Below are positions 55,372 through 64,000 of a stretch of DNA of 64,000 bases, piece by piece; positions within the stretch are counted from its first letter, which is position 1, and the number at the start of each line of letters is the position of its first letter. Source of the stretch: Paraphysomonas bandaiensis (lineage: Eukaryota; Chrysophyceae). The stretch is from assembly GCA_965644295.1 (NCBI GenBank), contig CBFFRP010000380.1, positions 124,001 through 188,000 on the forward strand, given 5' to 3'. The position numbers and the translations under genes are program-made. The notes beneath the pieces were generated by a model. That model did not search any database. It saw only the letters and a list, made by a program, of their open reading frames with translations, and was not told where the DNA came from.

Positions 55372-56611
55372 TTATTGAGTTTTGGTATCAGCGTAGTACT
55401 CAACTTCCGATGGTGTGATAAGTCTAATTGACCAACCAAAAATTTTTTCGAAGAGGCAGAGAGATGGGCCAAAGAGATTACGTGTCATAGACAGGAGTCT
55501 ATTGTCTTCGAACACATAAGGTTCATGGATATCTGTGTTATTTAAATTCCTTATTTTGATTCCTTTTTTCGATACGTTTCGCCTTTTTGACCGGGCCAGT
55601 TCGGTATCATTCTGAACAAATGTAAAGTTGTCTGAGTCCACGGGGCTTGACACTTTGATCATTGTGTTCACGGACGTCCCGAGTAGCACATCTACAGGGA
55701 AATCGTAATGTGGAAGCTGTAGAAAGTCTTCTACTCGACGCATTGTGATGTTCGGGAAGTGCTCCAAATCATAGTGGTCCAGCACAAGTAGATTATTACG
55801 AAATGCATTTTTCCAATGCAGCAGCACTTCACCATACATGAACCCATTCATCGGGAACAGAGAAGTCACGTGTGCAATGGAGCGCTCAGAAAATCTCTTC
55901 CTAGAAACTGGGGTATCTTTACTTAACATTTCCCGCCAGTTTGCCATTACTTTGGGAAATCTCTCCTTTCTCTCCGATCTCTTTGCCATGGTCAGCCAAG
56001 AACCCATTCTCTGCCACGGGTCACGCACCAAAAATATGACTTTAGTGGAGGGGCTATAATGCAGCAAGTTTGCCACGGCGCCCAAATCTCGGTACGCACC
56101 TGATGTACAGTCAATCATCAACTTTCCAGTATCATTCTCATGATTGTCCAGAATTCGTCGTTCAAATGATTGCAACGACAACTTTTCTGGTATTTTTGCA
56201 AACAAATTCATCTCCTTGTGGCGATATGGCTTTATGTCAGGGTGAGCCACCAGCTTGCTGTGATATATAATTGTACTGAATTAGTGCATGGTATCGTTCA
56301 TACCTGCAAAATGATGTTGTCCCACATTTAGAAAACCCACCAACAAACACATAAGGAAAGCACCAGTTACATACTTTCCCTTTTGTTCCTACACAGTTCC
56401 ACTTATAGCACGGCATCTTGGAATCAGTCGACAGTGTAGCCACGGAAAACATAGAAGAAAAGAGACGTGCAAGCGTACTATTTCCATTGAACTGTGGGGG
56501 ATCAACTTTTGGGACCATTTTCCTATTTAATGTGGGATGCTTTGGGCATATATGAGTGAGAATATACATGTGGATAAGTGACATAAATAGAACAGTTCTA
56601 AATAGAATCAT
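55372..56611 (-). CDS. Type II membrane sulfotransferase (carbohydrate sulfotransferase-like)
   Basis: Two exons (56611-56304 and 56257-55372, 46-nt intron) encode 397 residues. Residues 3-20 are a signal anchor (LFRTVLFMSLIHMYILTH), placing the catalytic domain in the Golgi lumen. The 5'-phosphosulphate-binding loop is VGGFSKCGTTSFC and the 3'-phosphate-binding strand is KVIFLVRDPWQRMGSW, matching PAPS-dependent sulfotransferases of the heparan/chondroitin type. HPDIKPYRHKEMNLF is the expected acceptor-side segment. Several Asn-X-Ser/Thr sites (FNGNST, FPNITMR, NNTDI) fit a luminal enzyme. Cys residues cluster between residues 65 and 105. The acceptor glycan is unknown. It is bracketed by the SNF8 3' end and its partial copy, in direct orientation. 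Confidence 0.88.
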
Positions 56612-57534
56612 TGTGATGGTTTCTTACGGTAATTAGTTTGAAGATATGATATAAGATGGGCACATACTTACACAACACATGCATAAGCAAGCTGTCCACA
56701 TGCATCCAGCGGTGATACTCACTGCTGCATGTTTTTACTATAATGAATTTTTATGTACAGGAATTTTTGTACTCCAGCAGGAATATTAAAATAGTAGGAT
56801 TTTAAGAAAAAACAGTCTAATATTAAGAATATATTTCCCAAAATCCTGAAATCAGATAATATTTATAGTATGAAACTCCTCTATAGAAAACAAGGATTGA
56901 ATAAATTCAGGATTTTAGGACATATGTACATATTGTGTCGTAGATTATCATGAGCAAGGATTCGTATCTGAAGAAATGTTAGTCAGTCAGTATGGGTGGT
57001 CGCGGGAGCGGTTCTATGGTTGTCATAAACGTTCTAGTTCAGGAAGGTGTGGTGTGGATAGATGCCCATGGTAGAAAAGGTAAATGCATGTCTTTGAATC
57101 GATTTCTGTAATCGTATACAGCGCAGCATAGATATTACTTCCCGAGTATATGGAAAGATTCTTGTGCAGACCCATTCTAGGCAGTTAGGTGTGGTGTGAT
57201 ATATACGTCGTACTATCGATCGGCAACTACATCTATGCTGTGTTTGGTTATTTTAGTTTCGAGTTTCGATTATAACTCAATGTTGTGCATGTGTATAGAA
57301 TGTGCTTTGGTGGAATTCAATTATTTGTATAGCCCCATCATACTGTTGCAATGTACTACTATTATAAAATTATGCGTTATGCGACACTGTGTAGTAATAG
57401 AGAAGAAGTAGTAGTAATGAGAAATAAGGACTGCACATAAAACGATTGCTGTTACGCACTTCTCAGCTTCTCAGAACTTGACAGCATACACACTACGCAA
57501 AAAGTATATATTGTCTATTATCTAAATTACTTTA
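56612..57534. other. Interval holding the partial SNF8 duplication
   Basis: Upstream region of the sulfotransferase and downstream of the MFS gene. Positions 56612-56949 are AT-rich unique sequence; the rest is the SNF8-derived copy. Confidence 0.7.
56950..57484 (+). pseudogene. Truncated, frameshifted copy of the SNF8 3' end and flank
   Basis: Nearly identical to 54567-55025. It begins inside SNF8 exon 3 and carries the same stop region and downstream DNA. Relative to SNF8 it has an extra T at about 57020 (TATGGTTGTCATAA against TACGGTGTCATAA), which breaks the frame, and it lacks the rest of the gene. It also contains about 84 bp near 57191-57274 that the SNF8 flank lacks; short GTG repeats flank that segment, which suggests a deletion in one copy. 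Confidence 0.92.
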
Positions 57535-59511
57535 TTATAATGCAACCTTCTTCAGTCTATAGTCCAGAAACATAGCAACTACAAACCCAACTACGCATAT
57601 AAATGATGACACAAAAAATATTGATTGAAAACATTTGGAACCTATACATTGATTGCCACTGTTCACATTAGATGGGTGAAAAATTTCCACTAGCCCATAT
57701 GCAATAACATAGGAGCCAACGGCACCTGATAAGCCAAAGAAACCATTATTTGTGGCGACGTGAGTTACGCCGTACATGTCCACCGCATACGCAGCAGCCA
57801 AAACTTTAATAGCCCCATACAAGGCGCCAATACAAAATACTAATATGTAAAAAACTGCCTCAACAGGTATATACAGCGCAAAGCAGAAGTTCACCACTGC
57901 CACAAATAAATTTCCGCATCCAAGCATTTGAACCAACGACAATGTTCCTTTGAAGTATTCCGAGACGTGCCCTATTGATATTCTTCCCAGCGACGAAGAT
58001 ATATTGAGTATAAAAACCAATACTGGGGCGCTAGCGGACACACGTTGGGAAACAGATATAGGTTCGATCAAGTTGATCACTAAAAGGGTGCTCCCATAAA
58101 TGGACGAAAGAATCAGAAACACCACCCAGCATTGATATGTTTGCAACATCTCTACCAACTGCAGAAGCGATTAAAGAAATCCGCAATATATATATCATAA
58201 CGCACGAGTTGTTACCCATGTAGAATGTGTTTGAGGGATATTATCAATTAAATACATTGTATGCATACATCACAAATCAGATATGTATGTCGTAAATGAG
58301 ACGCACCGTAAGGTCTCTTTCGCCTGCCAAGCAGGGATTTTGGCCACTTGGGACATTGCAAGTCTCAGAATTAGCTGACTTATTCTGTGGTTCATTCGAA
58401 ACATCATCGAAAGGCTTAGTGGTAGTGGCGCAGTGTTGGCTATCATTTCCTGTCTCTATTTGAGGTAGTAGCGGCTGTGAAAAACCTTGCTGTGCTTTTT
58501 TAATTCCTTTCTGTCCACATGTAGTACCACTTTTATAGTTGCTATTCTCGTCATTATATCCTATTGACGAGGACTCCTTGTGAATATTACTTTGCCCTTG
58601 GGAACATATCCCTTCCATTCGAATACTGTTACGCTGGTCATCTTCACCTACAATTGACTGGCGGAAACTTCGAGTGTATGCAGAGAAATAAAACGAATAC
58701 GGCAAAAGAGTTATGGTGAACATTGCTGCAATGACCGCGACTCCAACAGTTATCATGGCAGACCTGTTCTTAACTGTTAGAGAGAGCATAACAGCAACTG
58801 TAATGACTGATATGAGAAAATAGAAGTGGGAAAAATAAGGAGAAAGTGATGTCAGTATTCCATTCCTTTGTTCGTAAGCGAAAGATTTCATATCAGTAGG
58901 GAGTTGGTTAATGAATACGCTTGCGCATAACGCACACATCGATATAAAAATAGACGCAAATAGCACAAATCCGGTGTCACGATCATCGTATATAGTTGCT
59001 GCGACTGCTGATAATAGTGCACCGGCAATACCATAGTACGCTTTCGCAAGACTGGCGATCCTTCCCCGTGATTCTGATGGAAACGAATTTAAACTACAGC
59101 TCAGAGTACCTTGTGATATCAACGATCCCCCGACTAGAGCTATAAATATAAACAAACACAAAACTCCAACTGAAGTAGGCATAGCATCATCAACTGATAA
59201 CCACATACAAAATAAACCAATAAATATTAATATAGCAGCAGATTGTATGGCAATACGAGGACCATATGTGTTCACAATATAACCAGTGAATATCCCTGAA
59301 TATGATCCAAGATTACCAAATGATCCAATAAGTGCAATTTCACTAGCAGAATAATTTAATTTATCTTGAAGGACTTTAGAAAATAAACCAAACGATGTCG
59401 CTAGTCCTGTTAGTGTATGCGGTTAGACATCAGTGTGGTTATGTTATGAGGTTTACCAGTAACACCCGCTACAAATAAACATGATGTAAGTATACTCCAT
59501 CTTTCAGACAT
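57535..59511 (-). CDS. Nodulin-like major facilitator superfamily transporter
   Basis: Three exons (59511-59457, 59406-58307, 58158-57535) encode 592 residues. About twelve membrane helices are visible in two groups. The N-terminal group begins RWSILTSCLFVAGVTGLATS and has the family's YSASEIALIGSFGNLGSYSG and NTYGPRIAIQSA loop. A long hydrophilic loop of about 130 residues (Ser, Asn, Gln-rich) precedes the C-terminal group, which opens LVEMLQTYQCWVVFLILSSI and contains LNISSSLGRISIGHVSEYF and TNNGFFGLSGAVGSY. This is the nodulin-like/NFD4 type of MFS. Its cargo is not known. The second intron is long (148 nt) and joins in phase. Confidence 0.88.
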
Positions 59512-59932
59512 ATCCTTATATGATTAACAGTCTTTATTGTTAAGTTAATTACTGATCATTTGATATGATAGATGAGGAGTGATCTCCCTTAATATACATA
59601 TACATGTACTGCACACTGCACACTGCACACTGCTGCTGTCTGTATCTATAGTATACTCTACAGTACATGTATCTATAATCTATACAGAAATAAGGATATG
59701 ATTTGAAAATCTACCGATATTTCCTCCTAATAATATGAAATTATACTGTTATTGTTACAAAATGCCTGATTTCTATACCCTAAAGTACATATACACATAA
59801 ACTCTACCTTAGACAGTGTATGTATGTATATGTACAGGCCGCAGTCACTCACGTCTATGACACCATACCATAACTAACTCTACCACCTCAATACTATACA
59901 TATACATTCATAGAGTACTTCATCACTATATA
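59512..59932. promoter_or_regulatory. Divergent intergenic region
   Basis: Between the MFS carrier and the GalNAc-transferase fusion. Contains a short tandem CTGCACA/CTGCTGCTGT stretch at about 59610-59645, reminiscent of the recurring CAGCAGT motif. No gene seen. Confidence 0.35.
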
Positions 59933-62900
59933 ATGGGCTTAGCACGCAAAGCCACTATATTTGCAGTGGCATGGTTCTTCATATACGTGACTGTGTACTT
60001 TGTATTTATAGCTCCTAGTTTTCTACCCAAATCTACTAAATACACAGCAGAGTTGCAAATATCTCCACCAAAAATTACAAAACAACAATCAATTAAAGAG
60101 ATTATTACTTTAACTGATCCATTTATACCTGATGCTTGTCCAGATACTGATGTAACTGTTGTGAATGTTGGTGTGATTGTTGTATGTCATGATGAATCTC
60201 CCTCATCCATCATACAAACCGTAAGAGTACACTGAATACAAAAGATAATATTGATTGATGTTATTTTATAGGTGAAGTCTATTTTGGAAAATTCTGGAGC
60301 ATTATCTCCGCAGATAGTAATTGTGGATGATCATTCCACCGTACATGTCAGGTAAGCAGAAGCTTCTAGCTCCAGCATCAGTAAAACATGGTATGTACAG
60401 GGATTGGAGTGAGTGGGGACGTATGGATAAGAATGTGGTAGTAGTTCGTACTTCCCGTCATATAGGGATATCAGAATCAAGAAATGCTGGGCTGAAGACT
60501 CTCGCTGGCAAGGTAGATAGGGCACTGTTATGTATTCGTTGGTTCCATGCCCTTCTTCAATTATATGATCGTGTAGATGAGACGTAGTGTTTATATTACT
60601 TTACAGACTGATGTGGTTGTATTTCTTGATCCTGGAGCTATTGTGAGTAAGGATTGGCTCAGCCCTCTACTGGACACCCTGCAAAGACACCCAAGAGCTG
60701 GTGAGTGTTGTGATGTACCATTTGATTTATGAATTCGTTTACCTGTTTTTTCTAAGTATTCGATTGTTTTATTGTTTTCCGATTTTGTTGTGCTCAATAC
60801 TAGTTGCGTTCACGTAATGTACTAATTGTGTGGTTGTAGTTGTGTACCCTGTAATAGACATCCTTGAAGATCAGTCCGGTACTGTATTGCAAGCTGGAAA
60901 TGTGCTTGCAACATTAGACTGGTCAATGAAGCTTAAATGGGAGGTATTGCGATATACGCTGAATTATTGGCTTTAAATTGAATACTTTGATATAACTTTC
61001 ACTGTCTTGCTGCAATAGGATCTTGACAGTGTAGGGGGTGTCATCAATGACCGTTATCCGCTTCTTCCCGCACATCCCTCGGCATCAGATGAACTTATAT
61101 CGCCCGCTGCGCCCACCGTATTTGCAGTAAATAGCAAGTTTTTGGATGGTGTGTATATCTGATAACTATGGGATTGGTCTGTGATTGGTCGTCGTGAACG
61201 CAGATATCGGAGGACTGCCGACCTCGTCCTTGCTCTCCGCTTGGGGCCCTGATAACATTGAACTTTCACTCCGGTGTGATAAAACTTGTAATTCTATTAT
61301 ATGCTATTGTTGATTTTGTCATATGCTTTATATTGTGTTACTTGTGTGTTGAAACGCAAACTTACCCTGAATTAAAATTGGCAGTGAGTGTTTGTTGTTA
61401 ATGGATATATACATAGTTCTAGCCTCTGTCTTACACTGCCACTAATCAAACTTGTGTTCTCATGTTACAGGGTGTGGTTGTGTACTGATGCCCTTATTAT
61501 ACGCCAGCCGTGTTCCCGTGTTGCCGTTAGACGGTGTATGATCCGGAGTGAGTTACCGGATGGATCACTTGGTGAACATCTTGGTATTTGTCCGGACAGT
61601 GGAACTTTGATGGGCTACACACAGTTTGAGGTACGTATTGCATTTATTGGACGTTAATATCTTCGTTACAGCAATGAGATACGTATATTTTATTTGGGTA
61701 GAATAATTTGTGTATGCGTTTGTTTTCAGGGAGACCGAGATGCTATGTCTATCGCGGAGCTTTGGCTTGGAAAAGACTACAGGCGGCTGGTGTGGCAGCA
61801 GCGCATGCTGAAGCGGTTCCCGTACGAGGTGACACCCAGAGATGACGTTAGACATCCAGACTATATCAGCAAAGCACCTGGAATAGATGTGAATAAGTGT
61901 AATGACTTCAGCTGGTATTTGCAAAAGGTATGTACATGTGTGGTACTTAGGGTTTGTCAATATTCTTTCAGGTGTATCCTGGCCTCTCTGCAGATAGAAT
62001 AGTTGTGAAAGAGCAGTTTGAGAAAAGTGATACACCGGATAACATGAAGCGAGTGTGTAAAAATTCTTCTTTACGTCTGCCTCTTGATGTGTGCTGTAGA
62101 TGCTACTTCCTCTCATCGAGCAATACCGAAAATCTTCTCCGCTGTTGAGAGCTGAAGAAAGTGGCTCGCGAAAGGTCTTTCTAAATTGCGTTGATCGATT
62201 TTTTCGTAAGTTGCTTTGTTAATACAGTTGGTTAAAGCTCCTAGAGTTGTTCCAACCGCACTTGAACTGGTGAGTACTTTGTACGCTCTGACTGTCGAGA
62301 ATTATATGGGCGTATATTTTATTTTTTAACGTGCAGCAAATGGAGGAGGCTGCCAAGAAAGAAGAGAAGCTAAAAGAAAAGATTCGTGATGAGCAACTGT
62401 GTATGAACGTCGATGACAGTGTATGTTATCAGTTTTAGTATTATCGTAGTTACCAGTAACCCATGTCAATCAGAAATGCGAAGATGCAAGAGTCAAAGGA
62501 GAGTGTACTTCAAACCTTGGTATGTTCCTCGCTGAACTCTGAATTAAACTTCTGTGATATTGTTTGTAAAATACATCAGCGAAAACACTCTTTGGTTGCC
62601 CGAAGGCATGTGGATTCTGTTCGGATGATAACAAACTTTGCACCGATTTCTTCCTTGGGAAATGTACGATATCCGTTGTCTATATTTCTCTTATGGAGCA
62701 GTCATATCTGTCTTAGGCCCAAAGTATGCCTCTGAAGGACAGTGCACGGACCCGGAGTCTAAAGAATGGATGGAAATTAATTGTCGCCGATCGTGTAAAT
62801 TCTGCAGGTAGATATACACCACTCTTATATCTGCATCGATTCTATTTTTACGTGAATTTGATGTACTGCCATTGTAAAATCTATACTTTTGAGCTATGCT

Positions 62901-64000
62901 TCGCCAATACTTATTTTTGTGATGTATGTCAGACGCCCGGACGATCCTCCTATCAACAACGTGAATTCAAAGGAGAAAAACCCCGATGCTAATTCGGTAG
63001 ATTCTGTTGCCGATAAACCGAGCAAGGAAGATGAAGCATCGGAGCTCTTGAAGGTATATCAACGTATGTCACAAAACGTTACGTCATGTATCGGCATTCA
63101 GAATGCGGTGAGGATTAATCCCTACACAGCTCAAGAGCTATGGGAAAGTTCGAAGCTTGAAGATGACATTGGTACGTCTTTTTGTGATATTGGTATTCAT
63201 TTTTGCATGAGGCCGTCGCATTGTTCTATAAATATCTTGTGATTTCCTTCTAGATGTATCTAATGTACGTTGATTGACTGTTTTGGCAGGGAGCGAACCG
63301 TGTGCATTGGCGAACACGAATCATGCAAAGCTGTTGGACTATATCCATGTTCATCCTGCGCCGAAGGGTGGACACTTCGGGTTAGTAGCTGATATGTTTT
63401 CTTAGCTGTGTTAAATTTCGATTTTGATTCAGGGAAGGAAGTGTAGCAGATAGAACTACCAATCTAGGAAATCGTATATTTTGTGCGACATACACCATGG
63501 AATCCAAGCACGCTTCCAATGTTGCGGTAGGCCCTTTGAGCGCAGAATTTTCGGTCGTGTTATGTAATGGGCGTATTGTTCTCTCATGTAGACTCTGCGC
63601 AACACGTGGGGTAAACGCTGTGATGGGTGGGTTGCATTCAGTACTGTTACTGATCCAACTATACCAGGTGATTTCATCTGCTTTGCTGTGGTTCATATTA
63701 TCATGAGGATTCTTAGCATCATTTAATGCTGTGCAATTGCTTAATGCTATAGCTTATGCTGTATATTTGTATTAGCTATCCAGATCCATCATGAGGGACC
63801 AGAGAGCTATAATAACATGTGGCAGAAGGTGATTATTATATAAATGTTATTCTGAGTTGTAATCCTGCGCAGTCCCGGAGCATATGGAAGTACATTGCTC
63901 AGCATTATATGGACGAGTTTGACTGGTTTTTGATTGGCGGTGATGATATGTACTACATTATTGAGAACCTGAGGGAGTATTTAAGGTCAGAAATTTTTGT
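59933..64000 (+). CDS. Fusion of polypeptide GalNAc-transferase-like (GT27), two ShKT domains and core-1 beta-1,3-galactosyltransferase-like (GT31); 3' partial
   Basis: Twenty-three exons are visible, all in phase, giving about 785 residues before the window ends at a donor (63986). Residues 9-29 are a type II signal anchor (IFAVAWFFIYVTVYFVF). GT27-like part, about 80-430: VNVGVIVVCHDESPSSIIQT, IVIVDDHST, RTSRHIGISESRNAGL, FLDPGAIVSKDW, VVYPVIDIL, WGPDNIELSLRVW, CNDFSWYLQKVYPG. In place of the usual ricin-like lectin there is a charged linker and two ShKT six-cysteine domains (about 507-580; first ends GCPKACGFC, second CRRSCKFC), fold modules often found attached to secreted enzymes. From about 680 a C1GALT-like GT31 domain begins: LRNTWGKRCDGWVAFST, DEFDWFLIGGDDMYYIIENL. 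GT27 adds GalNAc to Ser/Thr and C1GALT adds beta-1,3-Gal to it, so two successive steps are joined. The metal-binding His residues of GT27 are not conserved. Confidence 0.85.

Noticed and set aside
62474-62807. ShKT domains as sign of a toxin gene
   Set aside because: The cysteine pattern names the fold only; here it is embedded between two glycosyltransferase domains in a type II membrane protein.
1-64000. tRNA, rRNA or snRNA genes
   Set aside because: I scanned for tRNA TPsiC-like boxes and long conserved RNA blocks and saw none; a covariance-model search would be needed to exclude them.

Overview
This is nuclear DNA from a compact, intron-bearing unicellular eukaryote. All multi-exon genes carry GT-AG introns, mostly 45-60 nt (a few reach 100-200 nt), plus at least one and probably two GC-AG introns. 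Gene content includes kinetochore SPC25, ESCRT-II SNF8, TRAPPII TRAPPC9, SLX1, a eukaryotic two-domain MTHFR, a membrane hybrid histidine kinase, a CHX/Kef-type antiporter, a nodulin-like MFS carrier and several secretory-pathway glycan enzymes. This mix suggests a microalga or other protist, perhaps a stramenopile; the sequence alone does not prove the lineage. I saw no tRNA, rRNA, CRISPR array or bacterial operon. Exon joins were made by eye from splice signals and reading frame. For each multi-exon gene lying fully in the window and having a resolved start, the exons sum to a multiple of three.

Layout, left to right: a putatively lipid-anchored repeat protein (-), a secreted alpha/beta hydrolase (+), TRAPPC9 (-), a roughly 300-bp CATA microsatellite, MTHFR (+), a conserved-looking protein with a basic tail (-), an RRM protein (+), a hybrid histidine kinase (-), a membrane-anchored SAM methyltransferase (+), a 27-exon LamG/GT-A/GT4 fusion (+), a rhodanese (-), a DMT carrier (+), a GT61-like glycosyltransferase (-), a chromatin-type protein with AT-hooks and four NUMOD1-like modules (+), a small polytopic membrane protein (-), an SDR-lipocalin fusion (+), SPC25 (-), a secreted Cys-rich protein (+), a 1.75-kb foldback repeat element with a nested MITE-like element, SLX1 (-), a CPA2 antiporter (+), SNF8 (+), a sulfotransferase (-) with a broken copy of the SNF8 3' end beyond it, an MFS carrier (-), and a GalNAc-transferase/ShKT/C1GALT fusion (+) that runs off the right edge.

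Two themes stand out. First, gene orientation alternates almost strictly: 19 of 22 neighbouring pairs point in opposite directions, and each of the three exceptions has an orphan exon, a dispersed repeat or a duplication between the genes. Many divergent intervals carry a GTACAGCAGTAC-like palindrome. Second, the window is rich in secretory-pathway glycan enzymes: a LamG-GT-A-GT4 trimodular protein, a GT61-like enzyme, a sulfotransferase, a membrane-anchored methyltransferase and, most strikingly, one polypeptide joining the enzyme folds for two consecutive steps of mucin-type O-glycosylation.
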